From Bacteroidota bacterium (GTDB lineage: Bacteria > Bacteroidota > Bacteroidia > UBA7662), in contig SYHX01000021.1 of NCBI GenBank assembly GCA_005799025.1, positions 1 to 33,132 on the forward strand: 33,132 nucleotides of DNA, written 5' to 3'. The position numbers were made by a program, and so were the translations under genes. Under the pieces are notes generated by a model. It did no database searches. It was not told the origin of the DNA and saw only the letters and a program-made list of their open reading frames with translations. This document shows, piece by piece, positions 7,586-16,445 of this stretch. Every line of letters starts with the position of its first letter. The first letter of the stretch is position 1.

Positions 7586-9868
7586 ATGGCACAGCGATTT
7601 TTTCGGAATGTTTCGCTCACTTTTCTCAAAACCTATGCGTTCTCCATCCTTTTGGGGATTTGTTGGCTTTTGACATGGTCCAGCGATAAGGCATATGCCC
7701 AAAGCATCACAGTACAGGGGCAGGTTTCCATGAATATGGCGGGGATCAATATTCCGCTGCCTATCCAGTCGGTGGTGATTAATCTGGGGGGCTCTACTAC
7801 CATGACCACCATGACGGACTCCTCTGGATTCTATTCGATTTCGGTTGTTTTTCCGGCCTTAAGTCCCAATACCAGGATACTGGTTTCGACCAATTGTCCG
7901 AACAGCGGAACCGTGAGCAATTCTCAATTATTGAACCCTGCGACCACCGTATACAATTTACCATTGACCTGCGGTGCCGGAGGCGGGGGCGTATCGACCA
8001 TGGTCTTGGTCCATGGGGCATTAATATGGGGCTTGGCCCCGGCGCCAGCTGGTCAGCTGGTTCAGTTTTATCTGAGTGGGTCACTGGCTTCGGTAGGTTC
8101 AACGATGACCGGGACCAATGGGATTATCAGCGACACTTTGAATCTGAACCTCGGAGCTTCGAGCTCGGGAAACTTGATTGCAGTTGCACCTTGCAATAAC
8201 GGTGCATTGGTTCGTGATACCGCTATGGTTTCGGTGACAAGTCCCATTGCTTTGTTTCAATTGACATGTTCGGCTGTACCTGTGAACAATATTACCGTTC
8301 AGGGACAGGTCTTATCGAATACGGGTTTGCCCATGGTGAACACCCCTGTTCGCATTTTGATGGCCAATACCGTTACGTTGACCGTCTATACCGACAGCAT
8401 GGGATTCTATTCGGCGACTTTCTCAGCGCCATCGGTTTTGCCTGGTTCAGTTATTACGGTTTCCGCCTTGTGTGGTGGGTCCACAGGAACAGGTACCCCT
8501 GCCACAGGAACAGCTACATATGTTCAGGGTACCTCGAGCTACACCGTGAACTTAACCTGTGGTGCATCAAGCAGCAGGGTGCTTACCGTATCGGGGGCTT
8601 ACCTTGATCCGTCCGGATTGGGAATCGCTGGACAAATCGTTCAATTATATCATAATCAATACAATATGCCTCTCAGGACCGTTACGACTTCGGCCGGTGG
8701 GTTCTTTTTGGATACCTTGACTACTGCGTTAACCAACGGGTTTGTTTATGCATTATCCTCATGTGGATCTGTGCCGTTGCCCGCTAAAGACACCGCGTTT
8801 TACAACGCTAGTTCAAATTTTGTTAATCTTCAATTGCAATGCAGCCCACCTGCTGGTCAGCATCGGGTATCGGGTTCAATCACCGGTTTTACCTCGGCGA
8901 ACCCTATGAATTTTGACACTTTGTCCCTGGTGGTCATTAGAATTATTCCAAGCAGCCAAGGGCAGGTGGGAGGGTGGTCCACGGTGGACACCGTTTATTT
9001 GTTGGACAGCGCAGGCTCAGCGTATTTTAATCTGATGTTACCGACAGGTCGCTACAGCCTGCTTGCAACGTTACTCTCCGGAAATGCGTCTCAATTTGCA
9101 CCCACGTATTATGGGGACACCACCACGTGGACCCAAGCGGATTCTTTTAATTTGCCTGCTAATGCGACCTCTTTTCTGGTGATTGATCTCTGCGCCAACC
9201 AAGGGGGAACTGGTGGGGGAACGATAGGCGGGGGGGTGGCAGGTAATTTGCCTAGGCTAAGTGGGCCTTTGGAGGGAATTCAGGTGCAATTGATTAATGC
9301 CAATGGGATGACTCCTCTATCCCATCGAAAGTCGGTAATGACAGGGCCTAACGGCTCCTTTTCTTTTACGAGTATTCCCTTTGGTTCCTATTTATTGCGT
9401 TGCGAGCATCCAGGATTACATTCGGTTATGATGCCCATAACCTTGAGCGCAGCCTCTCCAAACCATGCGTCTACCATTTTTAATGCGGGTTCCAACGGAT
9501 TCACGGCTTCTGCGGCCTCGGTTCGTGGTATAGAATTCGGAGGTGGCCTGCTTTACCCTAATCCAGTGAAAGCGGGTCAAAAGCTTACTTTCCAATGGAA
9601 TCAGGTGGATTTTTCTCTAACCCTAACGGAGACTGCTAACATCGGAGGCAGAACTAATGACCACGCAACCCTACTTGTCCGTGATCTACGAGGCAAAATC
9701 TGTGCTCATCAAGAGATTAGCCAATCGAGCCGAGGCATGGATGATCTGTACTCCACGCAATTCGAGGTCGGATTATCAACTAGCGGGTTGGATGCGGGGA
9801 TTTACACCCTTGAATTGCACGATTTCAAGGGTCATGCCAAGGTATTTCGCCTGGTTGTAGAGCCCTAG
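7586..9868 (+). CDS. T9SS-exported protein with four Cys-paired Ig-like repeats and a carboxypeptidase-regulatory-like domain
   Basis: This 760-residue exported protein has a signal peptide (1 to about 39, ending AYAQ). Four beta-sandwich modules of about 95 residues follow (about 40-133, 134-234, 235-330, 331-425). They start with phrases like TVQGQV or TVSGAY and contain a D-S-x-GFY-like turn; each carries one Cys pair: Cys104/129, 203/228, 296/325 and 393/419. A fifth divergent module (about 426-540), a Gly-rich linker, and a carboxypeptidase-regulatory-like domain (about 555-645, SVMTGPNGSFSFTSIPFG) come next. The end is a type A T9SS sorting domain: LLYPNPVKAG at about 655, LLVRDLRGK, and GIYTLELHDFKGHAKVFRLVVEP-like closing strands. 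It is probably displayed on the cell surface as an adhesin or scaffold. No enzymatic motif is seen. A weak -7 candidate, TACAATTG, lies at 7571-7578. Confidence 0.88.
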   Translation: MAQRFFRNVSLTFLKTYAFSILLGICWLLTWSSDKAYAQSITVQGQVSMNMAGINIPLPIQSVVINLGGSTTMTTMTDSSGFYSISVVFPALSPNTRILVSTNCPNSGTVSNSQLLNPATTVYNLPLTCGAGGGGVSTMVLVHGALIWGLAPAPAGQLVQFYLSGSLASVGSTMTGTNGIISDTLNLNLGASSSGNLIAVAPCNNGALVRDTAMVSVTSPIALFQLTCSAVPVNNITVQGQVLSNTGLPMVNTPVRILMANTVTLTVYTDSMGFYSATFSAPSVLPGSVITVSALCGGSTGTGTPATGTATYVQGTSSYTVNLTCGASSSRVLTVSGAYLDPSGLGIAGQIVQLYHNQYNMPLRTVTTSAGGFFLDTLTTALTNGFVYALSSCGSVPLPAKDTAFYNASSNFVNLQLQCSPPAGQHRVSGSITGFTSANPMNFDTLSLVVIRIIPSSQGQVGGWSTVDTVYLLDSAGSAYFNLMLPTGRYSLLATLLSGNASQFAPTYYGDTTTWTQADSFNLPANATSFLVIDLCANQGGTGGGTIGGGVAGNLPRLSGPLEGIQVQLINANGMTPLSHRKSVMTGPNGSFSFTSIPFGSYLLRCEHPGLHSVMMPITLSAASPNHASTIFNAGSNGFTASAASVRGIEFGGGLLYPNPVKAGQKLTFQWNQVDFSLTLTETANIGGRTNDHATLLVRDLRGKICAHQEISQSSRGMDDLYSTQFEVGLSTSGLDAGIYTLELHDFKGHAKVFRLVVEP

Positions 9869-9884
9869 GCCTTGATTATCTTTG
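9855..9884 (+). promoter_or_regulatory. Bacteroidota-type promoter for the small exported protein gene
   Basis: TTG at 9855-9857, then 19 bases, then TATCTTTG at 9877-9884: a full match to the Bacteroidota -33/-7 consensus (TTG, TAnnTTTG). The expected start of transcription, around 9890, is only about 10 bases before the ATG at 9901. The -33 element sits inside the last codons of the upstream gene. Confidence 0.6.
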
Positions 9885-9900
9885 TGTCCCTTTCTCAAAT

Positions 9901-10314
9901 ATGGGGCATTTAATGGCCTATTTAGCCTTGGTTCGTCGATTTTTTGCGGCTGTTTTAAGCCTATCCCTGCTAGGGGTCTGCATGTTAGAAGCAGAGCCCT
10001 TAGCCTCTAAGGAGACTTTTGCTCTGTCCCCACCAACGAACAGCGATCAACAAGACGACCAAGCTGAAGATGAAGCTAAGGTTTCTCCATCTTTGCAACC
10101 TTGGTACCATCTTACTCCTCAAACCCATATCACCAGTTCACCTGGGAATGACTCGTTCACGGATCAAGACAGGTCAAGGGCTTTGTCAAATTTTCCGGGT
10201 AGTTTTACTTTAGAAGGATTTTGGTTTGAGCGGAAGGGATATCAATTCCCCAAACTGTCTCAGATTTCTTTGGGTTTGATGCTCACCGAGGCTCTACCCA
10301 CCCGAGCTCCATAG
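9901..10314 (+). CDS. Small exported hypothetical protein
   Basis: I do not recognise this 137-residue protein. The N-terminus has a basic patch and hydrophobic core (LALVRRFFAAVLSLSLLGVCML), consistent with a signal peptide cleaved near AEA/AEP at about 30-33. The LLGVC could also be read as an imperfect lipobox. The mature part is short and partly acidic and low-complexity (DQQDDQAEDEAK at about 49-60), then Ser/Pro/Thr-rich, with a more ordered tail containing FTLEGFWFERKGYQFP. A well-formed promoter stands right in front. It is followed after 98 bases by secDF. Met5 is an alternative start. No function is claimed. Confidence 0.6.
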   Translation: MGHLMAYLALVRRFFAAVLSLSLLGVCMLEAEPLASKETFALSPPTNSDQQDDQAEDEAKVSPSLQPWYHLTPQTHITSSPGNDSFTDQDRSRALSNFPGSFTLEGFWFERKGYQFPKLSQISLGLMLTEALPTRAP

Positions 10315-10412
10315 GGTAGAGATTTTTCGTCGCTCTGCAAATTGGTTTTGGGCATGCTTTGCAGAAAATAAGCCCCCACTTTATTTCTTTAATTTTATTT
10401 AATTTTTTTTCT

Positions 10413-13400
10413 ATGAAAGCCAAAGGTGCTGTGCGGTGGTTTACCGCTTTGTTTGCGTTGATCTGTTTGTATCAATTGAGTTTTACATGGATTGCTTCCT
10501 ATGTGGAAAGTGATGCCAGACGTTATGCCAAAGGTGACGAATCCTTGGAAAGACGCTATCTGGATTCGATAGCGGAGAAAGAAGTATTCAATTTCCTTTG
10601 GCTAAAGAAATTTACGTATGCCGAGGTTCGTGATCAGAAACTAAACCTTGGTCTTGACCTCCAAGGGGGAATGAACGTGGTCATGGAAGTGGATGTGGTC
10701 GATGTAATCCGTGCTTTGAGCAACCAGAGCAAAGACCCAGCTTTCAACAAAGCCCTCGAATTGGCAACGAGCAGGCAGGCCTCATCGCAAAAGGATTATG
10801 TATCTCTTTTTGTTCAAGCGTACAAAGAGCAGGCGCCCAATGCCCGCTTGGCCGGCATTTTTGCAACTCGCGAAAACCAAGGCCGAATTGATTTCAAAAC
10901 ATCCGATGACGAGGTTATTGCCGTGATACGTGCCGAGGCTGAAAGCGCCATTGATCGCTCCTTCAATATTTTGAGAACCCGTATTGATAAGTTCGGTGTT
11001 ACATCACCCAATATTCAACGCCAACAAGGTACCGGTAGAATCAATATCGAATTGCCCGGTGTGGACAAGCCGGACCGTGTGCGCAAACTTTTGCAGGGTA
11101 CCGCAAAGCTTGAATTTTGGGAAACCTTCGAAGCTTCGGAAGTCCTGGATAGGGTGGCAGAAATTAACAAATTCTTGGCAGCAGAGGCTAAGCTTAAGGG
11201 GAAGTCTGCCAACGACAGTTTTGAAAATCAGGGCGACACCGCCAAGGCAGTCGTTGATACTTCAACCTCCCAAAATGCCTTATTGCGTGACCTTGCCAAG
11301 TCCGATACGTCCATGGCAGGAGATACTTCTGAAGCCGGTTTGGCAAGGACTATGCAAGAAAACCCATTGTTTGCTATTTTAATGCCAGCTATCATTCAGG
11401 ACAAAGATGGTAGCTCCAAGGTGGCTCAGGGTCCAATTGTGGGAACTGCTGCTGCTCGTGATACCGCTGCTGTCAATGCCATCATGGCCAGAACCGAAGT
11501 CAAAAATTTCTTACCTAGGAACATGAAAATGTTATGGATGATAAAAGGCCGCGGTGAAGGCAATCGTTTCTTCGATTTGGTTGCCCTCAAAAAGCGAGGA
11601 AATGAGGATCAAGCAGGTTTGGAGGGAGACGTGGTCACAGAAGCAAGAGAATCAATTGACCCGTTTGGAAAAGTAGAGGTTTCCATGACGATGAATGCCG
11701 AAGGAGCCAAGCGTTGGAGGCGGATGACGGCCGATAATATTGGTAAATCAGTGGCCATTGTTTTGGATGATTATGTGTACTCTTCCCCTACAGTTCAGTC
11801 GGAAATTTCGGGCGGGATGTCCTCTATTTCCGGTGATTTCACTACCGAAGAAGCCAAAGACCTTGCCAATATCCTTAAAGCTGGCAAACTTCCAGCTCCT
11901 GCTCGCATTGTCGAAGAGGCTGTGGTTGGGCCCAGCTTGGGCAAAGAAGCGATTCAAAACGGTTTATGGTCCATTGTTATGGGCTTGCTGTTGGTATTGA
12001 TCTTTATGGCCTTATATTATGCGCGCTCGGGTCTGATTGCTAATGCTGTGTTATTCGCTAACATTTTCTTTATTTTTGGCATATTAGCTTCGCTGCAAGC
12101 TGTGCTGACTTTGCCGGGTCTCGCTGGTATTGTGTTGACAATCGGTATGGCTGTGGATGCGAACGTTTTGATATTTGAACGTATTCGCGAAGAATTAGCG
12201 CGTTCCAAAAGTCAACGCCAAGCGGTAAACGATGGTTTTTCGAATGCCTATTCTTCGATTATTGATGCGAACGTTACAACCATTCTCACAGGTATTGTTT
12301 TGTATGCCTTCGGTTCCGGCCCTATCCGCGGATTTGCTACCACCTTGATTGTGGGTATCCTAACCTCCCTTTTTGCGGCGCTTTTCCTTTCTCGCTTAAT
12401 TATGGAATACTATGTTTCCAAAGACAAAACAATCACCTTTGGTACTTCTGCAACGTTGAAGATGTTCACCAACCTGAATTACGACTTTTTGGGGCGCCGC
12501 AAACTTTGGTACGGGGTTTCGCTTACCGTGATTATAGCCGGTTTGATTTCCATGTTCACCCAAGGATTCAATTTGGGAGTTGACTTCAAGGGTGGACGCA
12601 GCTACGTGGTTACCTTGGACTCAGATCGAGGTGCGGCAGATATTCGTTCGGCTTTGACAATTGTCTATGGTTCTGCACCCGAGGTCAAGACCTTTGGAAG
12701 CAACCAACAGTACAAAATCACCACCACCTACAAAATCAACAGCAATAGCGAAGCTGTGGATGCTGAAGTGGAAGCGAAATTGTGGAAGGGTTTATCGAGT
12801 CTATACCAATCCAAGCCTGATTTAGAAAAGTTCAAGTCTACCTACTTGATGAGTTCACAGAAAGTAGGTCCAACCATTGCTGATGATATCAAGGTCTCGG
12901 CCATTTGGTCTATTCTCTTTGCCCTTGTTGCTATCTTTGTGTACGTGGTGATTCGATTCCGTAAATGGCAATACGCTCTTGGTGCGACCGTTGCGTTGGC
13001 GCATGATGTTCTTGTGGTGCTTGCAGTTTTTACTCTTTGTTGGAAGTGGTTTCCCTTCTCGATGGAAATCGATCAAGCTTTCATTGCAGCAATTTTGACG
13101 ATTGTGGGTTATTCGATCAATGATACTGTTGTGGTATTCGACCGTATTAGGGAAGATTTGGGCAACAAAAAATTAACCGCCGATATGAACATTATGAATA
13201 ATGCACTTAACACAACTTTGTCTCGTACTTTGATTACGGCGTTTACCACCATCATTACGGTTGTCGTATTGTTCTTGTTCGGTGGCGATGTGATCAAGAG
13301 TTTTTCATTCGCCATTTTGATTGGGCTTATCGTTGGTACCTATTCTTCTATTTTCACAGCATCGGCCTTGGTATTGGATACGGTGAAGTGGATGGATGGA

Positions 13401-13415
13401 CGTTCTAAGCGATAA
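10413..13415 (+). CDS. secDF: Fused protein translocase subunit SecDF
   Basis: This is a 1000-residue single-chain SecD-SecF, the RND-type partner of SecYEG that uses proton motive force to pull exported proteins through the inner membrane. The SecD half (about 1-690) starts with one TM (WFTALFALICLYQLSFTWI), has the D1 motif LGLDLQGGMNVVMEV at about residue 80, a large periplasmic P1 region, and a TM block with GMAVDANVLIFERIREEL. The SecF half starts near 700 with NLGVDFKGGRSYVV at about 720, then TMs with IVGYSINDTVVVFDRIRE. I chose ATG 10413 (MKAKGAVRWF) over an in-frame ATG at 10359 because family members begin with this sequence and the upstream 18 residues come from an AT-rich leader. 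A fused SecDF is standard for Bacteroidota. Expression next to several exported-protein genes fits, but the link is probably incidental. Confidence 0.95.
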   Translation: MKAKGAVRWFTALFALICLYQLSFTWIASYVESDARRYAKGDESLERRYLDSIAEKEVFNFLWLKKFTYAEVRDQKLNLGLDLQGGMNVVMEVDVVDVIRALSNQSKDPAFNKALELATSRQASSQKDYVSLFVQAYKEQAPNARLAGIFATRENQGRIDFKTSDDEVIAVIRAEAESAIDRSFNILRTRIDKFGVTSPNIQRQQGTGRINIELPGVDKPDRVRKLLQGTAKLEFWETFEASEVLDRVAEINKFLAAEAKLKGKSANDSFENQGDTAKAVVDTSTSQNALLRDLAKSDTSMAGDTSEAGLARTMQENPLFAILMPAIIQDKDGSSKVAQGPIVGTAAARDTAAVNAIMARTEVKNFLPRNMKMLWMIKGRGEGNRFFDLVALKKRGNEDQAGLEGDVVTEARESIDPFGKVEVSMTMNAEGAKRWRRMTADNIGKSVAIVLDDYVYSSPTVQSEISGGMSSISGDFTTEEAKDLANILKAGKLPAPARIVEEAVVGPSLGKEAIQNGLWSIVMGLLLVLIFMALYYARSGLIANAVLFANIFFIFGILASLQAVLTLPGLAGIVLTIGMAVDANVLIFERIREELARSKSQRQAVNDGFSNAYSSIIDANVTTILTGIVLYAFGSGPIRGFATTLIVGILTSLFAALFLSRLIMEYYVSKDKTITFGTSATLKMFTNLNYDFLGRRKLWYGVSLTVIIAGLISMFTQGFNLGVDFKGGRSYVVTLDSDRGAADIRSALTIVYGSAPEVKTFGSNQQYKITTTYKINSNSEAVDAEVEAKLWKGLSSLYQSKPDLEKFKSTYLMSSQKVGPTIADDIKVSAIWSILFALVAIFVYVVIRFRKWQYALGATVALAHDVLVVLAVFTLCWKWFPFSMEIDQAFIAAILTIVGYSINDTVVVFDRIREDLGNKKLTADMNIMNNALNTTLSRTLITAFTTIITVVVLFLFGGDVIKSFSFAILIGLIVGTYSSIFTASALVLDTVKWMDGRSKR

Positions 13416-13421
13416 TTGCGC

Positions 13422-13453
13422 TTTGTGCATTTAAAATCCCCAATGTTACCTTG
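13422..13453 (+). promoter_or_regulatory. Candidate promoter for the DUF58 gene
   Basis: TTTG at 13422-13425, 21 bases, then TACCTTG at 13447-13453, close to the Bacteroidota -7 box but one T short. It lies 17 bases before the ATG at 13470. The spacing supports it; the imperfect -7 lowers confidence. Confidence 0.4.
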
Positions 13454-13469
13454 ATTTCAAGCGATTTTT

Positions 13470-14405
13470 ATGGCTAACGTCGAGGTTGATTCATGGACCC
13501 CTGCTGATTTTGAATCGGCAGGGGTTTTGGATTTATTAGCAAGGCAATCCGTGGAAGGCTTTATAACCGGTTTGCACGCTAGTCCTGATCATGGTTTTTC
13601 GGTTGAATTTGCAGAACATCGATTATATAATACCGGGGAATCTACCCGCCATATAGATTGGAAACTGTTCGCAAGAACAGACAAACTTTTTACCAAGCGC
13701 TACGAAGAGGAAACCAATTTAAGGGCCCATTTCTTGCTGGATGCTTCTGCTTCCATGTTTTATCCAGAAGGTAGGCCTGGCAAATGGGGATTTTCGGTAA
13801 GAGCTACGGCGGCTTTAGTTCATCTGTTGGATAAACAAAGAGATGCCTATGGGCTCCTCTATTTTGACAAGGAAATAAGGAGGGCCTTACGTCCTTCCAT
13901 GGGGAAATCGCATCATAATCTGATGATGTTGCATCTGCAGAAAGCCCTGCGATCCAAAGCAGAGGATTACGGAGGTCAAACCAAACTGGTACACTCCCTG
14001 CATGAATTAGCAGAGACCATGCCGGCTCGGTCCATGCTCGTTTTGTTCAGCGACTGCTTTGAAACAGGCTTGAACTCCATGGATGAGCTCGCTTCGGCTT
14101 TGCAACACCTACGTTACAAAAATCACGAAGTTCTTTTGTTTCATGTGGTGGATTCTGAAACTGAATTATCCTTTGATTGGCCAAATCGTCCTTATACCTT
14201 GGTTGATCCTGAGAGCGGTAAGCAATTGCGGTTAAACCCAGCAGAATACAGGGAAACTTACCGGTACCAAGCTCACAAATTCAGACAAATGTTGGATCTT
14301 CGTTGTGGGCAATTTGGAATTGATTTTGTGGAGGCTGATTGTGCTACCGGTCATCTCAAGGTGCTGGAATCGTTTTTGCGAAGGCGTTCACGCCGCATCA
14401 AGTAG
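13470..14405 (+). CDS. DUF58 domain protein (von Willebrand-A-like)
   Basis: The 311 residues are all DUF58. The N-terminal part has GEFxxH-equivalent text ESTRHIDWKLFARTDKLFTKRYEEE (about 58-82; the family hallmark is R-x-IDW-x-xxAR). A vWA-like fold follows, with HFLLDASASM as the MIDAS-like start (about 89) and SMLVLFSDCFE later. Such proteins are normally encoded beside a MoxR AAA ATPase and vWA/BatA genes and are thought to act in protein complex assembly or envelope processes. Here no MoxR gene is adjacent, so it stands alone. There is no signal peptide or TM, so it is cytosolic. Its last 55 bases overlap the end of the EamA gene on the opposite strand. Confidence 0.9.
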   Translation: MANVEVDSWTPADFESAGVLDLLARQSVEGFITGLHASPDHGFSVEFAEHRLYNTGESTRHIDWKLFARTDKLFTKRYEEETNLRAHFLLDASASMFYPEGRPGKWGFSVRATAALVHLLDKQRDAYGLLYFDKEIRRALRPSMGKSHHNLMMLHLQKALRSKAEDYGGQTKLVHSLHELAETMPARSMLVLFSDCFETGLNSMDELASALQHLRYKNHEVLLFHVVDSETELSFDWPNRPYTLVDPESGKQLRLNPAEYRETYRYQAHKFRQMLDLRCGQFGIDFVEADCATGHLKVLESFLRRRSRRIK

Positions 14406-15364
14406 TCTTTGTACCAAGATTCTGCAAGGACTGTGGCGATTAGCATGGCGGTTCCCAAGTAAAATACAGGGGCCATTTGTTCGCTTTCGCCGAAAATGAA
14501 ATACCCTAACACAATTCCATACACAGGCTCCATATTCACCGATAGCACGAAGGTGAAAGGGTCAATTTTGCGCATAAGGCGAATACTTGCCACAAATGGA
14601 TAGCAAGTACAAACCAAAGCCAAAATGGATATCCAAAACCAGTCCATGGCGACAAGGCTCAGCCATGGCCAGGGAATGGGGTGATTCGCTGGGATACCTG
14701 AATTTTGGTCAGATTTCCACAAAAAGCCTACAAGTAACCATAAGCTTATACCTAGTAATCCACCTAACATTTCCCAGAATGCGACTTGCAAAGGCTGAAA
14801 GCGTTCGGTGAATTTGGAGTTCAAAACAGCAAACCAAGCCGCTAACATCGCGGATAGACATGCTGTCCACCACGCTAAAGGTGCAAAATGATGAACCTTC
14901 ATGAGCAAGAACATGGCAAGCATTGCGAAGCACGCCAAGATAATTTCGTTCATGCCGGGGATTTGTCGCCGATATAGGGCTTTGATTAGCGACGCCCAAA
15001 GCGCTGAGGTGGCTAATCCAGCCAAGGTCAAAGCGATATTCGAAATGTCAATGGCATGGTAAAAGGTCACCCAATGCAAGGCGATGATCAACCCCGTGCC
15101 CAACATAGGAGATAAGGACTTGAACGGTATAGACAATTGGACCTTTGTTACGGAACACCAAATTCCAATAGCGATGGAGGCAATGGCCATACGGTTCCAT
15201 ACCAAGTCTAAGGCATGTGCCTCTATGAGTTTGCCCAAAATTGCCGTAAATCCCCACACAAAGACAATGAAATGCATTTCAACATAAGCCAACCAGCCGG
15301 GACGGTGGTTCAACGAGGGGAATAAGATCACGGTACCTATTTGGGGGCTCGGTGGTATAACCAT
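14351..15364 (-). CDS. EamA/DMT-family transporter
   Basis: This is a multi-pass inner-membrane protein of about 337 residues with ten hydrophobic segments in two halves, as in the drug/metabolite transporter superfamily. The first segment reads MHFIVFVWGFTAILGKLIEAH, and the second half contains FTFVLSVNMEPVYGIVLGYFIFGE, the EamA helix that is conserved at the C-terminal repeat. The substrate is not predictable. The start is uncertain. ATG 15364 overlaps the end of the LptF/LptG-type gene by 28 bases and keeps WLAYVE before the first helix, as relatives do. ATG 15277 would cut into the first helix; a TTG near 15316 is another option. A much longer open frame upstream (to 15607) only shadows the permease gene. 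It is the third gene of a minus-strand operon, and its 3' end runs into the DUF58 gene. Confidence 0.85.
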   Translation of the reverse strand: MVIPPSPQIGTVILFPSLNHRPGWLAYVEMHFIVFVWGFTAILGKLIEAHALDLVWNRMAIASIAIGIWCSVTKVQLSIPFKSLSPMLGTGLIIALHWVTFYHAIDISNIALTLAGLATSALWASLIKALYRRQIPGMNEIILACFAMLAMFLLMKVHHFAPLAWWTACLSAMLAAWFAVLNSKFTERFQPLQVAFWEMLGGLLGISLWLLVGFLWKSDQNSGIPANHPIPWPWLSLVAMDWFWISILALVCTCYPFVASIRLMRKIDPFTFVLSVNMEPVYGIVLGYFIFGESEQMAPVFYLGTAMLIATVLAESWYKDYLMRRERLRKNDSSTLR

Positions 15365-16416
15365 ACAGTACCCAGACCAAAAATAATATTTGGGGTCCAT
15401 GCAGCCAGTAAGGGAGAGAAATCGCCTTTGATAGCAAAGGTCAGGCTGAATCGCTGCATCACGATGAAGGCAAAACAAAGCCCCAATCCAATTCCCAAAA
15501 CAGGGCCAATTCCACCTCGCTTCTTGCGGGTGGAGAGGCTTAAACCCATCAAGGTAAAAATGATCGCGGAGAAAGGAATCGAAAGCCGGCTGTAATGTTC
15601 TACCCAAAATGGTTCGGTGGCTTCATTGCCCTTGAGCTCCAATTGTTGAATGTAGCGCAACAAGTCGTTTCTTCCCAGAAGGTAGGCGTCCGAAGCGATG
15701 GATTGGTTAAAGTCTTCAGGCCGGAAGCCGAGTTTGCGTAGAGCTTGGGTTTCTGTGGAGACTTTTATGCGAGGGCCTTTCCACTGGCGTTCGGTTACCT
15801 GCATCAAATCCCAACATTGGCAGGAGGAATTCCATCGAATTCGCTCCGCACTTAGCCTGGATATCAGACGCCGATGACGAAAACGATCCATGGCTAGCCG
15901 GTATCCGGTGCTATCGGTATTGGAATAGGATTCCAAGTAAACCATTTGCCCCGGACCTGTCTGGAATTGCTGATTCCGGGAATGACTATAATATGGATCT
16001 CTGAGGTAGAGGCTTTCAAAACGTATTCTGGCTTGATTGGAAGCAGGCAATACCCAGTTGCTCAGGTAATAATTAAGCCCGCCAATCAGTAAAGCCACTC
16101 CAAGGAAAGGCATGCACAAACGACGGAATGACCAGCCTGTATTGAGTACGGCAATGATTTCGTTACGTTCAGCCATTCTGGCGCCCGTGAAGATGATGGC
16201 AATAAAAACAAAGAGTGGGCTAAGCAGGTTAGCATAATAGGGAATGAAATGCACATAATACTCGTTCCAAACTTGCACCGTTCCCAAGGAGTGTTTCAAG
16301 AAGCCATCCAGTTTTTCGGTCAGATCAAAAACGATTGCAATAACAACAAAAACGCCCAAAGCCCCTGCATAATTGCTAAGATACGTTTTTGCCAAATAGC
16401 CATCAAGCTTTTTCAC
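15337..16416 (-). CDS. LptF/LptG-family permease (YjgP/YjgQ)
   Basis: The 359 residues match the LptF/LptG family, the inner-membrane parts of the ABC transporter that extracts lipopolysaccharide and starts its transfer to the outer membrane. Features are an N-terminal MKKLDGYLAKTYLSNYAG, TMs at about 15-35, 58-80 and 98-118 with the coupling-region text ARMAERNEIIAVLNTGWS, a periplasmic beta-jellyroll part (about 125-260), and a C-terminal TM block (about 280-355) with LSTRKKRGGIGPVLGIGLGL-type sequence. Bacteroidota often carry such genes singly and apart from lptB, so I do not choose between LptF and LptG. It lies 29 bases after mtgA and overlaps the EamA gene, suggesting one transcript. 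Confidence 0.9.
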   Translation of the reverse strand: MKKLDGYLAKTYLSNYAGALGVFVVIAIVFDLTEKLDGFLKHSLGTVQVWNEYYVHFIPYYANLLSPLFVFIAIIFTGARMAERNEIIAVLNTGWSFRRLCMPFLGVALLIGGLNYYLSNWVLPASNQARIRFESLYLRDPYYSHSRNQQFQTGPGQMVYLESYSNTDSTGYRLAMDRFRHRRLISRLSAERIRWNSSCQCWDLMQVTERQWKGPRIKVSTETQALRKLGFRPEDFNQSIASDAYLLGRNDLLRYIQQLELKGNEATEPFWVEHYSRLSIPFSAIIFTLMGLSLSTRKKRGGIGPVLGIGLGLCFAFIVMQRFSLTFAIKGDFSPLLAAWTPNIIFGLGTVWLYHRAPK

Positions 16417-16445
16417 TGGGAGGAATTAGTCTTTTTGGGCGAACC

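Noticed and set aside
9230-9236. Run of seven G in the Cys-repeat protein gene
   Set aside because: It codes for part of a Gly-rich linker and the frame is intact; no sign of a switch.
10315-10412. AT-rich leader before secDF as a possible secretion-responsive regulator (SecM-like)
   Set aside because: No arrest-peptide-like small frame or strong hairpin is visible; only pyrimidine/AT-rich sequence.
15365-15607. Long in-frame extension of the EamA gene to 15607
   Set aside because: It lies inside the LptF/LptG-type gene in another frame, and its residues are not membrane-like and do not resemble a transporter N-terminus.
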